DNA of 64,000 bases from VYFG01 sp965204165 (GCA_965204165.1 OZ241969.1:2418001-2482000); one strand, 5' to 3'; positions 7,712 through 16,962 are shown, numbered from the stretch's first letter. Numbers and translations are program-made. Notes: generated from the sequence alone by a model not told the origin.

Positions 7712-8848
7712 TCATGCCGCATGCCGGCGGCCGAGGAGGGCAAGAGTGCTGCGCAGGCCGTCGATATCCGCGTAGGCGCCCTGCAGCCAGCGCAGGCCGG
7801 TCTGCGTGAACCCCCTGCGTCCGTGCAGGACGCGGGTATTGTCCACCACGAACAACTCCCCGGGTTCCAGCCGGAAGGTCACGTTGACTTCGGGCCGGCG
7901 GGTGATTTCCACAAGGTGGCGATATGCCGCGTAAAAGTCCGGCACGAGTTCGTAGGGTACGCCGGTCAGGGAATGGAACGAGCGGCTGTTGATCCGCACC
8001 TGCACCAGTCGTCCATCCTGGAAGACTTCCAGCATGGGCCGGTGGGCGGTGAGGTCGCTCCGGTGGTCGCCGCAGTACCGGAAGGTGACGCTGTACCGGC
8101 TCAGCAGGGCGAAGCGGGCCGGGTTCTCCTGCCTGAGGATCTCGGCCACCCGGAACCCGTCCACAACGCTTGATTCGCCGCCGCTGGCGCTGTTCTCGAG
8201 ACAATGCAGGAATTGCAGCGTCGGCACCGGGTCGCGGTAGGGGTTGTCGGTATGCGGATCAAGGCCAATCCTTGTATAGGCCAGGTTCACCGGGTCCGGT
8301 TCGGAGCGGACCTCGAAGAGCCGTCCGTAATTGGTTTCCCGCACGAATCCAAACAGCGCGATGACATCAAGAACCGCGCCCGGCTCGGCCGGCACGTCCC
8401 GCAGGCGGGCAAAACCCAGCGTGTCGACCCACCGGAGCCATTTCCCGAGGACCCCCGGGTCATCGGCAACCCGGGGAAATGATTCCACGACACTGTTGGC
8501 GTCCAGGTCGCCGGCCCAGGTTTTCCGTTCCTTCGGGATCAGGGTTTCGCTGCCAGGCCGGTCATAGGCGTGACGGCGCAACCAGTCAAGGTCGAGCCAG
8601 GTCAGGCTGCCGTCGTCAAAGGAAACCTCCAGCCGGGGACCGTTGAGGGATGCGTCCCGGATGCACAGGCCGGCAGGTATGTCCGTTGCCGACAGCCTCT
8701 TTTGTCCGTTATCCGGGTCACGACTTGCCGCATCCTGGCCGTGGTCCCGCAGCCAGACTGCGTGGTAGCGGGAGGACTTGCCACCGGGCCAGAGCACGGT
8801 GATGAATGACCCGTCAGTGCCCGGTTGGAGGGTCGGGGCAGGGGACAT
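7712..8848 (-). CDS. Fe(II)/2-oxoglutarate dioxygenase, TmpA / gamma-butyrobetaine hydroxylase-like
   Basis: The 378-residue protein has two parts. The N-terminal GBBH-type domain (residues ~15-95) contains WLRDHG and DWLRRHAYD; the TauD-fold oxygenase follows. Iron ligands are visible as H199-T-D201 and the distal H342 (RVLHGRRGF, with a 2-oxoglutarate-binding Arg behind). The zinc-binding cysteines that often follow WLRD in this family are absent. Paired with a TmpB-like gene, it probably hydroxylates 2-trimethylaminoethylphosphonate. Gamma-butyrobetaine hydroxylation in carnitine synthesis is the main alternative. It lies 105 bases upstream of the tmpB-like gene on the same strand. Confidence 0.75.
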   Translation of the reverse strand: MSPAPTLQPGTDGSFITVLWPGGKSSRYHAVWLRDHGQDAASRDPDNGQKRLSATDIPAGLCIRDASLNGPRLEVSFDDGSLTWLDLDWLRRHAYDRPGSETLIPKERKTWAGDLDANSVVESFPRVADDPGVLGKWLRWVDTLGFARLRDVPAEPGAVLDVIALFGFVRETNYGRLFEVRSEPDPVNLAYTRIGLDPHTDNPYRDPVPTLQFLHCLENSASGGESSVVDGFRVAEILRQENPARFALLSRYSVTFRYCGDHRSDLTAHRPMLEVFQDGRLVQVRINSRSFHSLTGVPYELVPDFYAAYRHLVEITRRPEVNVTFRLEPGELFVVDNTRVLHGRRGFTQTGLRWLQGAYADIDGLRSTLALLGRRHAA

Positions 8849-8920
8849 GGCGCCAGGTGGAAATCCCGCCTAGGAAACTGGCGCGGAGTATATTCGGTAA
8901 CCTCGACGGAATGGGAGGGA

Positions 8921-9205
8921 CTACGCGATCCAGAACGGTTTTGTCGCTTCCCTGTGGGCCTCAACCTCGCTGATGCCGATATCCCCGAGCAGGTGCGGGG
9001 GCAACTCCCGCAGCTGCCGGCGTTGCCGGTGGCGCTGATCCCAGGTCTTCACCAGCCTGCCAAGGCGGAACAGCGGACGGAGAATTGTTTCCAGCTTCAC
9101 CGCCGGCACACAGTCGGCAGCCGTCGCGGGAATAACTGATCCAGGTGAATTGATATAATGTGACATAATACTGACCAATCCTGAAAGTTTCACTGGTTTC
9201 GACAT
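8921..9205 (-). CDS. DUF1127 (YjiS-like) small protein
   Basis: The 94-residue protein ends in the DUF1127 arginine-rich helix: W-DQRHRQRRQLRELPPHLLGDIG, then SEVEAHREATKPFW. Small DUF1127 proteins in proteobacteria have been tied to RNA turnover and to carbon or phosphate metabolism, but no general function is settled. A purine-rich AGAGAAAG precedes the ATG. It sits 72 bases upstream of the tmpA-like gene on the same strand and may share its transcript. It faces a LysR gene across 95 AT-rich bases. Confidence 0.8.
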   Translation of the reverse strand: MSKPVKLSGLVSIMSHYINSPGSVIPATAADCVPAVKLETILRPLFRLGRLVKTWDQRHRQRRQLRELPPHLLGDIGISEVEAHREATKPFWIA

Positions 9206-9300
9206 ATCTTTCTCTTTTTTGGTAATTTACCGGTCCTATCAAATCCTCACAAACGATTAATTCTAATTTCTCGAATAAAATATATTAATCCGAATCCACT
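9206..9300. promoter_or_regulatory. AT-rich divergent control region, candidate LysR operator
   Basis: This gap between the DUF1127 gene and the LysR gene is far more AT-rich than its surroundings. It contains two ATTAAT palindromes (9256-9261 and 9284-9289) and several T-N11-A patterns of the kind LysR proteins bind. A TATATTAAT lies about 12-20 bases before the LysR ATG, and no Shine-Dalgarno sequence precedes that ATG. Confidence 0.4.
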
Positions 9301-10206
9301 ATGAGAACCCCGCCGCTGGGCAGCCTGAAAACCTTCCGCGCCGCTGCCAATTCGCTGTCCTTCACCCGTGCCGCAGAGGAGTTGCACGTGACCCAGGCTG
9401 CAGTCAGCCACCAGATCAAGTCCCTCGAAGAGACCCTCGGCGTCCGCCTGTTCGAGCGCGGCAACCGGAGTCTCGCGCTGACCGAGGCCGGTACCCGTCT
9501 CCTGCCCTACGTGGACCAGATGTTCCAGTTGCTGGAGCAGGGCCTGCGTCAGCTCCGCCGGGGCGCCAATGACTCCACGCTCACCGTATCCCTGCTGCCG
9601 TCTTTCGCCTCGCGATGGCTGGTGCCACGGCTGGGATTGTTCCTGAAGGCGCATCCGGAGGTGGACTTCCGGCTCGCACCGTCCAGGGAAATGACCGACT
9701 TCCGGACCGAGGACATCGATCTCGCCATCCGCTACGGTCCCGGCAGCTATCCCGGGCTCACCAGCATCTTCCTCATGGACGAGGAGATTTTTCCGGTGTG
9801 CAGCCCCGCCGTCATGCACGGGCAGAACGCCTTGCGTACCCCCGGCGATCTGAAACATCACGTCCTGATTCATGATGAGGGACACAGCGACTGGCGCAAG
9901 TGGCTGGCGGCGGCGGGCGTTCACGATGTTGAACCGGACAAGGGACCGGTCTACACGGATTCGGCCATGGCGGTTCAGTCAGCCATGGAGGGGGACGGGG
10001 TCGCGTTGGGCCGCAGCCGGCTGGTGCGGGACGACATTGCCAGGGGGCGGCTGGTGGTGCCGTTCGGGATATCCCAGCCCTCGGGGTTTTCCTATTTCAT
10101 TGTCTACCCGCAGGACCGGCGCCCGACGGACGCCATGGCCGCGTTCGTGGCGTGGGTGCAACAGCAGGTTGTGGAAGACGACGCCAAGTTCGGGGATACT
10201 CGCTAG
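9301..10206 (+). CDS. LysR-family transcriptional regulator, GcvA-like
   Basis: The 301-residue protein has the N-terminal winged helix typical of GcvA-type LysR proteins (LGSLKTFRAAANSLSFTRAA, then VTQAAVSHQIKSLE near residue 35). A two-lobed periplasmic-binding-like effector domain follows (LTVSLLPSFASRWLVPRL, then DIDLAIRYGPG). It is divergent from the DUF1127-tmpA-tmpB group, so the simplest reading is that it controls that group in response to a phosphonate or betaine. This is inferred from position only. The ATG has no Shine-Dalgarno sequence. Confidence 0.88.
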   Translation: MRTPPLGSLKTFRAAANSLSFTRAAEELHVTQAAVSHQIKSLEETLGVRLFERGNRSLALTEAGTRLLPYVDQMFQLLEQGLRQLRRGANDSTLTVSLLPSFASRWLVPRLGLFLKAHPEVDFRLAPSREMTDFRTEDIDLAIRYGPGSYPGLTSIFLMDEEIFPVCSPAVMHGQNALRTPGDLKHHVLIHDEGHSDWRKWLAAAGVHDVEPDKGPVYTDSAMAVQSAMEGDGVALGRSRLVRDDIARGRLVVPFGISQPSGFSYFIVYPQDRRPTDAMAAFVAWVQQQVVEDDAKFGDTR

Positions 10207-10319
10207 ATGCCTGGAATTGCCAAATCCATGAACCAGCGGTCGAGGGCCGATTTCCGGCCCCGCCCCGCGGGCCCGGAAAGCGCCGGCTACCACGCGTTCG
10301 GCCGGATCATGGGGTTTGA

Positions 10320-11084
10320 TTGCGCCCGGGGCGGTCACCCGGGGCAACCGCTCCCGGTCCGGCATGGGGTGCGGCGGTGAACCGCTCCGACCTGGCCGGG
10401 GACGCCGGGAGATACGGACTGGTCCTGCGGGGCGGCTTCACGCCGAGACACGAAGACAGTGTACCGGCGGTGCGCATCGGAGTGCCCGCGAAAACACTGG
10501 TACTGCTCGGCAATGCCGGGTCGTCGATGTGGCAGTCGTTCGCGGATTCCCCGGAATTCGCCGACGGGGCGGAAGATCCCCTGAACCGCTGGAGCGAACG
10601 CATCGGCAATGCCCTGGCATCGCGGTGGGACGGAAAGGCGCTGTTCCCCTTCGGCGGCCCCCCCTACCACCCGTTCATCCGCTGGGCGCGGAAGGCGGAG
10701 GGACTGAAGGAGTCGGCGCTTGGCATGCTGATACATCCCAAGTACGGACTGTGGCATGCCTACCGGTTCGCCGTTGCACTGCCGGTGGACGTGGCAGGGA
10801 TCGGAGCGGACCCGACGGTTCGGCATGCCTGCGATCATTGCCGGGACCGACCCTGTCTGCAGGTCTGTCCGGTGGGGGCATTTGATGGTGAGCGCTATGA
10901 TGTCGAGTCCTGTTACCGCTACCTGGAGGCGAACCCCGGATCGCCCTGCCGCAAGGCCTGCCGGGCACGGAATGCCTGCCCCGAGGGCACGGACTTCCGG
11001 TACGAGACCGACCATGCGGCGTTTCACATGGAAAAGTTCTACCGCACCCTGTCGCGGCGCGGTGTGACCGATCCCCAGATTTAG
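10320..11084 (+). CDS. 4Fe-4S ferredoxin-type protein of unknown role
   Basis: The protein is 254 residues from the first ATG. A GTG at 10377 (VNRSDLAG) is a likely alternative start because the first 19 residues are low-complexity and G/P/A-rich. The C-terminal third has a clear cluster-binding block, HACDHCRDRPCLQVCPVGA (near residue 165), and a second cysteine-rich stretch (CRKACRARNACPEG near 205). The N-terminal part (VLLGNAGSSMWQSF, then ALFPFGGPPYHPF) resembles proteins annotated as ferredoxin or epoxyqueuosine-reductase-like. The catalytic role is unknown. It is cytoplasmic, with no signal or membrane segment. Confidence 0.65.
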   Translation: MRPGRSPGATAPGPAWGAAVNRSDLAGDAGRYGLVLRGGFTPRHEDSVPAVRIGVPAKTLVLLGNAGSSMWQSFADSPEFADGAEDPLNRWSERIGNALASRWDGKALFPFGGPPYHPFIRWARKAEGLKESALGMLIHPKYGLWHAYRFAVALPVDVAGIGADPTVRHACDHCRDRPCLQVCPVGAFDGERYDVESCYRYLEANPGSPCRKACRARNACPEGTDFRYETDHAAFHMEKFYRTLSRRGVTDPQI

Positions 11085-11177
11085 CAGGCGGTACGACAAC
11101 GCCGAAAGTGCCGCGAACAGAATACGGCACACGCGCCCGATTCCATTAGAATTCGCGTCTTTCCCCGGCGTTCTCCC

Positions 11178-13196
11178 ATGACCTACCAGCTTGGAATCGA
11201 TACCGGCGGTACCTATACCGACGCGGTGGTGGTGAACGAAGACCGGCAGGTTGTCGCCAAGAACAAGAGCCTGACCACGGCCTATGACCTGACCGTGGGC
11301 ATCGGCAATGCGATCTCGAGCCTGCCCGAGGAGTTGCTGGCATCGGTGAACCTGGTCTCGCTGTCCACCACGTTGTCCACCAATTCCGTGGTGGAGGGCC
11401 GGGGTGCCCCGGTATCGGTACTGCTGCCGGGATACAACGAGTCTCAGGTTCTGAAGAGCGGCATCTACGATATCCTCGACCGGGACCTGGTGAACCTGCT
11501 CGAGGGAGGGCATGACGCGATGGGGGTCGAGCAGGTAGCCCTGGACCTGGCGCGGGCCCGGGAGGTCATCCTGTCCCAGGCGGAAAAGGTGTCCGCCTTC
11601 GCCGTGTCCTCGATGTTCGGAACCCGCAACACCGCCCACGAAATCGCCCTCAGGGACATGATTATCGAACTGGCGGGCAAACCGGTGGCGTGCGGGCACG
11701 AGCTTGCCTCGTCCCTGGGGGCACCCCGCCGGGCGCTGACCGCGGCGCTCAACGCGCGCATGATTCTCCATATCCAGCGCCTGATCAACTCGGTGGAGGA
11801 GATACTTGAACGCAGGTCGATCCATGCGCCCCTGATGATCGTCAAGGGAGACGGTTCCCTGGTGAATGCCCGGACCGCCCTGTTGCAGCCGGTGGCCACG
11901 GTGCTGTCCGGCCCGGCTGCCAGCGTGATCGGCGCCTGTGCCCTGAGCGGGCTCAGGGACGGCATCGTGGTGGATATCGGCGGCACCACCACGGACATCG
12001 CCATCGTGACCGACGGCCAGCCGGAGCTCTGTGAGGACGGCGCCCGGATCGGCGACTGGCAGCCCATGGTGGAGGCGCTGCGGGTCTTTTCCATCGGCCT
12101 TGGCGGCGACAGCGAGGTTCGGTTCCGGAACGGGCTTGCCATCTCCCAGCGGCGGGTGGTGCCCATGAGCCTTCTGGCGCACGAACACCCCGAGGTGATT
12201 TCCCGGCTCGAACGGCAATGGGCCGCGGCGCCGAATCCGCGCAACAACCGTTTCGCCTTGCGCCTGCAGCACAACGAAGTGCTGGTCGGACAACTGGGCG
12301 AACCGGAGACGGCCGCCTGGGAATTGCTCCAGGAGGGACCGGTGGATATCGATGCGCTGGCGGACCGCAACCGCGGAATCATGCGAGCAATTGCCCGCCT
12401 GGAGCGTTTGGGCCTTGCGATCTACAGCGGATTCACCCCATCGGACGCCACCCACGTTCTCGGGATGAGCGATCACTGGAACCGATACGCGGCAGAGCTT
12501 GCTGCCCGGATCTGGGCCCGGCAGATGCGCCATCTGTACGGTTGCGGCAACTGGACCGCCGGCGATCCGATCGGGCCAAGCCGGCAGGTATTCGATCTCG
12601 TGGTACGGGAGATCAGCGAGAAACTGATCGAGGCGGGTCTCAACCAGCATGGCAAGCTGGTGGATTCCAGATCCCGCGGCCTGACCCGGCTGTTGGCGGA
12701 CATCGTCCTGTCGCAGGATGAAGCGAAACGGGTGAATCCGCTGTTTGAACTGAATTTTGCCCAGAATTATCCCGTCATCGCGGTGGGAGGCCCGGCGGCC
12801 GACTACTTCCCCGAGGTGGCACGAATGCTTGACGTGAAGCTGGAACTACCCGAGCACGCGGACACCGCCAATGCAATCGGTGCGGTCCTCGGCGCGGTGG
12901 TGCAAATGTCCCACATCACGGTGACACAGCCGGAATTCGGCATCTACCTGCTGTTTCACCGTGACCAGCCGCTGCGCTTCGACAGTCTCGAAGCGGCCCT
13001 GTCCAGGGCAAGGGATCTTGCCCTGTTGGAGGCTGAAAACCTGGCGCGATCCGCGGGCGCTGATGTCGTGGAAACCCGGATACGGGAGGACGCGAATCAC
13101 GTGCGGCATGACATCGACGGGGAGTTCTTCGTCAGTTCCACGGTGACGGCCATCGCTACCGGGCGCCCCGGCAACAAAGGGACAGGGTCCAAGTAG
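11178..13196 (+). CDS. Hydantoinase/oxoprolinase family protein (HyuA-like)
   Basis: The 672-residue protein begins with the HyuA N-terminal phosphate-binding motif GIDTGGTYTDAVV. It has the second actin-like ATPase motif VVDIGGTTTDIAIVTDG near residue 268. Family members open cyclic imides such as N-methylhydantoin or 5-oxoproline with ATP, usually together with a HyuB-type subunit. No HyuB-like gene is in the window, so the substrate is unknown. The 93 bases upstream are non-coding. A long opposite-strand ORF over the same region is a codon-bias shadow. Confidence 0.85.
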   Translation: MTYQLGIDTGGTYTDAVVVNEDRQVVAKNKSLTTAYDLTVGIGNAISSLPEELLASVNLVSLSTTLSTNSVVEGRGAPVSVLLPGYNESQVLKSGIYDILDRDLVNLLEGGHDAMGVEQVALDLARAREVILSQAEKVSAFAVSSMFGTRNTAHEIALRDMIIELAGKPVACGHELASSLGAPRRALTAALNARMILHIQRLINSVEEILERRSIHAPLMIVKGDGSLVNARTALLQPVATVLSGPAASVIGACALSGLRDGIVVDIGGTTTDIAIVTDGQPELCEDGARIGDWQPMVEALRVFSIGLGGDSEVRFRNGLAISQRRVVPMSLLAHEHPEVISRLERQWAAAPNPRNNRFALRLQHNEVLVGQLGEPETAAWELLQEGPVDIDALADRNRGIMRAIARLERLGLAIYSGFTPSDATHVLGMSDHWNRYAAELAARIWARQMRHLYGCGNWTAGDPIGPSRQVFDLVVREISEKLIEAGLNQHGKLVDSRSRGLTRLLADIVLSQDEAKRVNPLFELNFAQNYPVIAVGGPAADYFPEVARMLDVKLELPEHADTANAIGAVLGAVVQMSHITVTQPEFGIYLLFHRDQPLRFDSLEAALSRARDLALLEAENLARSAGADVVETRIREDANHVRHDIDGEFFVSSTVTAIATGRPGNKGTGSK

Positions 13197-13282
13197 CAGA
13201 CAGGGTTCCGGTCTGGCAAAGGACGGATGTTTGGTCTATGCTGGGCCGGGTTTACCGATCACCTGAACAGGGGTAATTCATC

Positions 13283-14257
13283 ATGGCATATGCGATTCGC
13301 GCCGTCCGGCCTGGGGGCGTCGAAGTCCTGGAACGGGTTGATTTCGAACCGGAAGCGCCCGGAACCGGCGAGGTCCGGGTACGCCACGGTGCCATCGGGG
13401 TCAATTTCATAGACATTTACATCCGTACCGGCTCGTATCCCTGGCCGGTGAAGGAAAATCTGGTGCTTGGCTGTGAAGCCGCCGGGGTGGTGGATGCAGT
13501 CGGGGACGGCGTCGCCGGGTTCGCCGAGGGTGACCGGGTTGCCTATGTTCTGGCCAACGGCGCCTACAGCACCCACCGGAACATCAACGTTTCCCATGTG
13601 GTTCACCTGCCGGACCACATCGATGATCGTACTGCCGCCGCCTGCATGCTGAAAGGCCTCACCTGCTACTACCTGCTGCACGACAGTTTCAGGGTGAAAG
13701 CGGGCCACAAGGTGCTGTTTCATGCTGCCGCCGGCGGCGTGGGACTGATCGCCGGCCAGTGGCTGGCAGCCAAGGGTGCGACGGCCATCGGCACGGCGGG
13801 CAGCGACAGCAAGTGCGAGCTTGCGCTCGGCAACGGGTACACCGACGTGATCAACTACAACACCGGCGATTTCGTGGCCGGCGTGCGGGCCATTACGGAA
13901 GGCGGGATGGCGGATGTGGTATACGATTCCGTGGGTGCGGGCACCTGGCCGGGATCACGGGACTGTCTCAGGCGGCACGGTACCCTGGTGGCCTTCGGCC
14001 AGTCCTCGGGTCCGGTGGAGGGGTTCGGTTTCGCTGACCTCGCGGTGGGTTCACTGTACCTGACCCGTCCCACCCTGTTTCATTTCGTCTCGGACCGCGG
14101 TTGGCTGGAGAGCGCCTCGGCGGCGCTGTTCGACATGATCGGTAGCGGGCGCATCCGGATCACCGCCAACCAGACGTATCCGCTTGCGGAGGCCGGCAGG
14201 GCTCACGGGGCCCTGGAGGGGCGGGAAACCACGGGCTGTACCCTGCTGCTTCCCTGA
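13283..14257 (+). CDS. Zinc-independent quinone oxidoreductase (NADPH)
   Basis: The 324-residue protein is a medium-chain dehydrogenase of the quinone-oxidoreductase (QOR) subgroup. It lacks the alcohol-dehydrogenase zinc cysteines and has the IGVNFIDIYIRTGSYPWP block near residue 40. The nucleotide-binding motif HAAAGGVGLIAGQ is near residue 150. It starts 87 bases after the hydantoinase-like gene on the same strand. Likely role: one-electron or hydride reduction of quinones or enones in the cytoplasm. Confidence 0.88.
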   Translation: MAYAIRAVRPGGVEVLERVDFEPEAPGTGEVRVRHGAIGVNFIDIYIRTGSYPWPVKENLVLGCEAAGVVDAVGDGVAGFAEGDRVAYVLANGAYSTHRNINVSHVVHLPDHIDDRTAAACMLKGLTCYYLLHDSFRVKAGHKVLFHAAAGGVGLIAGQWLAAKGATAIGTAGSDSKCELALGNGYTDVINYNTGDFVAGVRAITEGGMADVVYDSVGAGTWPGSRDCLRRHGTLVAFGQSSGPVEGFGFADLAVGSLYLTRPTLFHFVSDRGWLESASAALFDMIGSGRIRITANQTYPLAEAGRAHGALEGRETTGCTLLLP

Positions 14258-14296
14258 GCCCTGGCGGGTCGGCGGGACCACCGCCGCGTCAAGGGG

Positions 14297-14866
14297 TCAG
14301 GCGGCGAGCGCCCGGTCGAGGAATTCCAGCCGGTCCTGGCCCCAGAATATCTCGCCGTCAACGACATAGGTAGGCGATCCGAACACGTCGGCGGCATGTG
14401 CCTCGGCGGTCACCGCGGTGAACTGTTCGCCCAGGGAATCCGTTTCGGCCGTGGCCAGGAGCCCGGCGCCGTCCAGTCCGCACCGCTCGGCGAGCGTCAC
14501 CAGGGTGCCGGGTCGCGATGAGGATCCCGGCAGCACGGCGTCGCTGAGGTCAAGGTCCAGGTTGCCCGCCGCCAGCACCATCCTCGATGCCAGCGCGGCG
14601 TCGGCGGGGAAGTGGGCAGGCTGGAGGTTCATCGGGACGCCGAGAAATGACGACCAGCGTTTCAGTTCGTCCATGCGGTACCGCAGGCGTGAGGGATGCC
14701 GTTTCGGCAACGGTGTGCCGCCCATGTCCATGAAGGTGGACATGACATCGATGGGCTTATAGTTCACCGTAGCGCCATGGCGCCCGACGATCTCATTGAA
14801 CCGCCCGATGGCGAGATAGCTCCAGGGTGATATCACGAAGTGATAATAGTCGATGGTTTTGGGCAT
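14297..14866 (-). CDS. DsbA-family 2-hydroxychromene-2-carboxylate isomerase-like protein
   Basis: The 189-residue protein has the kappa-class GST / HCCA isomerase pattern. The N-terminal strand ends in SPWSYLAIGRF, where the active-site Ser lies. A long helical insert follows, then the cis-Pro region FGSPTYVVDGEIFWGQDRL near the end. Family members isomerise aromatic breakdown intermediates with glutathione. No aromatic-degradation genes are adjacent, so the substrate is open. It converges on the oxidoreductase gene with 39 bases between. Confidence 0.85.
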   Translation of the reverse strand: MPKTIDYYHFVISPWSYLAIGRFNEIVGRHGATVNYKPIDVMSTFMDMGGTPLPKRHPSRLRYRMDELKRWSSFLGVPMNLQPAHFPADAALASRMVLAAGNLDLDLSDAVLPGSSSRPGTLVTLAERCGLDGAGLLATAETDSLGEQFTAVTAEAHAADVFGSPTYVVDGEIFWGQDRLEFLDRALAA

Positions 14867-15003
14867 GGAGGGGCAAGGAAGGTTGAAAGATCGGGGCCGG
14901 ATTGTACGCCATCCGGATGGCTTCCGGGGGTATCCCGGGTCGGCACCCGCATTGAATTTTTAGCCGGTCTTGGGTTAAATCCGACCGGTTCCTCCGTACC
15001 GCC

Positions 15004-15705
15004 ATGCAGCCCGCCAACCGCAAGAAACCGTCGCCGCTCGTCGAGATCCTGGTCAACGTGATCATCCCGGCGGTGATCCTGATGAAATTCAGCACTCCCG
15101 AGCGCCTGGGCACGGTGAACGCGCTGGTCCTGGCACTGTCATTTCCGATCCTGTACGGCGGCTGGGACCTGGTCCGCAACCGCCACGTGAACTACATCGC
15201 CATCCTGGGGCTGGTGAGCGTTTTCCTGACCGGCGGCATCGGCCTTCTCAAGCTGGACGTCAAGTGGCTGGCGATCAAGGAGGCGCTGATCCCGGCCCTG
15301 ATCGGACTCGCCGTTGTGGTTACCGGGTTCACCCGCTCACCCCTGGTCAAGAAGCTGATTTTCAATCCGCTCGTCATGGCGACGGAAAAGATCCAGCAAA
15401 AGCTCGACCATGAGCACAGCGCCGAACTCTTCGACAGGAAGCTCCGCTTCGCCAATCACTGCCTGGCCGGGACGTTCGCCTTTTCCGCGGTCATGAACTA
15501 CGTCCTCGCGAAAGTCATCGTGACCAGCGAGACCGGCACCGTGGCGTTCAACGAGGAACTGGGGAAAATGACCTTTCTCAGCTATCCGATGATCGCCATT
15601 CCCTCCATGATCATGCTGTTCGGCATCATGTGGTACGTGATCCGGACAATCAGGCAGCTGACCGGTCTCGAGCTCAGGGATATCTTTCACCGGGAGGACG
15701 GATAG
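15004..15705 (+). CDS. VC0807-like integral membrane protein
   Basis: The 233-residue protein has about six hydrophobic segments: near residues 12-28, 38-54, 64-80, 92-108, 154-172 and 196-214. It resembles the VC0807-type family, conserved in gammaproteobacteria and of unknown function. The loop between the fourth and fifth segments is charged (TEKIQQKLDHEHSAELFDRK). It lies 6 bases before the histidine phosphatase gene and is probably co-transcribed with it. Confidence 0.65.
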   Translation: MQPANRKKPSPLVEILVNVIIPAVILMKFSTPERLGTVNALVLALSFPILYGGWDLVRNRHVNYIAILGLVSVFLTGGIGLLKLDVKWLAIKEALIPALIGLAVVVTGFTRSPLVKKLIFNPLVMATEKIQQKLDHEHSAELFDRKLRFANHCLAGTFAFSAVMNYVLAKVIVTSETGTVAFNEELGKMTFLSYPMIAIPSMIMLFGIMWYVIRTIRQLTGLELRDIFHREDG

Positions 15706-15711
15706 GGTTCC

Positions 15712-16320
15712 ATGATCTACCTGCTGCGACATGCGGAGACCCAATGGAACCATGAACTGCGCAAGCAGGGGCGGGACGATTCCCCGTTGACACGGACCGG
15801 TCAATGGCAGGCCAGGACCTACGCCGCGGTTTTGCAGGACCTGATCCCGCATTCGGAGATCAGGCATGGGGGGGTGCTGTTGTATGCCAGCCCGCTTGGC
15901 AGGGCGCGGTCGACGGCGCAGTATCTGATCGATATCCTGGGCATTCCCGGGGAATGCGTGCACTGCGAACCGCGCCTGATCGAGTTCGACTACGGCGACT
16001 GGTCCGGGCTCACCAACGATGAAATCGAGAGCCGCTACCCCGGCGCGCTGGCGGCGCGGGAATACGACAAATGGAATTACACGGTACCGAACGGCGAATC
16101 CTATGCCGACGTGGAGACGAAGGTTGACCAGTGGATGGACGAACTGCCCCGGGACAGGGTGGTGATCGTTGTGACCCACAATGTTGTCAGCAGGGTGATT
16201 CGCAGGCGGTTTCTCGACCAGCCCCGGACGGAGGCAGGGCGCCTGGAGCATCCCCAGCACCTGATATTCCGGTTGCACGACCGGTCCATCGACGAGATCG
16301 ATATTCGGGCACTTCAGTGA
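15712..16320 (+). CDS. Histidine phosphatase family protein
   Basis: The 202-residue protein has the RHG-type motif as LLRHAETQWN at residues 3-12, a second basic motif GRARSTAQYL near residue 63, and the second catalytic histidine in VVTHNVVSRVI near residue 154. This fits cytoplasmic phosphoglycerate-mutase-like phosphatases (cobalamin-phosphate or broad-specificity sugar phosphatases). It is the last chromosomal-style gene before the AT-rich island. Confidence 0.88.
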   Translation: MIYLLRHAETQWNHELRKQGRDDSPLTRTGQWQARTYAAVLQDLIPHSEIRHGGVLLYASPLGRARSTAQYLIDILGIPGECVHCEPRLIEFDYGDWSGLTNDEIESRYPGALAAREYDKWNYTVPNGESYADVETKVDQWMDELPRDRVVIVVTHNVVSRVIRRRFLDQPRTEAGRLEHPQHLIFRLHDRSIDEIDIRALQ

Positions 16321-16542
16321 GGAACGGGCGGACTCCCGCCGGTGTGCACTGGTCAGGATCAGTTCCGGGGCATCGTCTCCAGGCCCGGTTCACCTTGGTG
16401 CTGGCAGGGCGGAATGTCAGTCCGCTTGTGTCTTGGTTCGCTAACAGAAACAAGTTCTCGAACACAACGCAACCGTCGTTCAACCACTGCTCCGCCTGGA
16501 TAATCTCCGGCATAACCACAGTATGCGGGTATACGGGCCAAT

Positions 16543-16962
16543 GTGCTCAGTTCATGGTGCGGCAAACCATACGACGGAGTCGGGTTGTCTGGAGACGCAT
16601 CATCGGGGTCTACCCCTGTGGAACCGACAGAAACTTGCGAGGGTCCAGGAACCAAGTTAAAGAACCAGGATGCCGAAATAGGGAGCAGCACTCCACCGCG
16701 AGAGGTTGGTATATTTTGGGGGGTAGCAAGAAAATATGCTGGTATCGAGGATGTGCGCTTGGATTACCTTCGTAACAGCGTTGCTTCACAATCTGCTCTC
16801 ATGGTTGTGCTGTTCCAGATGGTTGCCAGTTTTATTGGCTACAGTCAGGTGATTTTGACGCTTCGTTATGTGTATGTCGTGGAAAGGGAAGACGAAATGG
16901 CGGTTGATAGAGTGGATTCTGTGATCCCTATAATTTGTGAATATTACGGTGTATATGATTGA
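16543..16962 (+). CDS. Hypothetical ORF with one possible membrane helix (doubtful)
   Basis: The 139-residue frame has a low-complexity N-terminal half. Its second half looks more protein-like and includes a hydrophobic stretch (SALMVVLFQMVASFIGYSQV) near residue 85. It has no family resemblance, no good Shine-Dalgarno sequence and no partner gene. It may be chance or a decayed gene. Confidence 0.2.
   Translation: MLSSWCGKPYDGVGLSGDASSGSTPVEPTETCEGPGTKLKNQDAEIGSSTPPREVGIFWGVARKYAGIEDVRLDYLRNSVASQSALMVVLFQMVASFIGYSQVILTLRYVYVVEREDEMAVDRVDSVIPIICEYYGVYD

Noticed and set aside
10335..12650. 771-codon open frame on the minus strand
   Set aside because: It lies opposite the hydantoinase-like and Fe-S genes, which have clear family motifs. 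Its composition (His/Gly/Gln-rich, no domain) is that of a high-GC antisense shadow.
16321..16700. Possible group II intron or insertion-sequence end (GTGTG start just after the phosphatase gene)
   Set aside because: No domain V-like hairpin, no reverse transcriptase or transposase, and no terminal inverted or direct repeat could be found.
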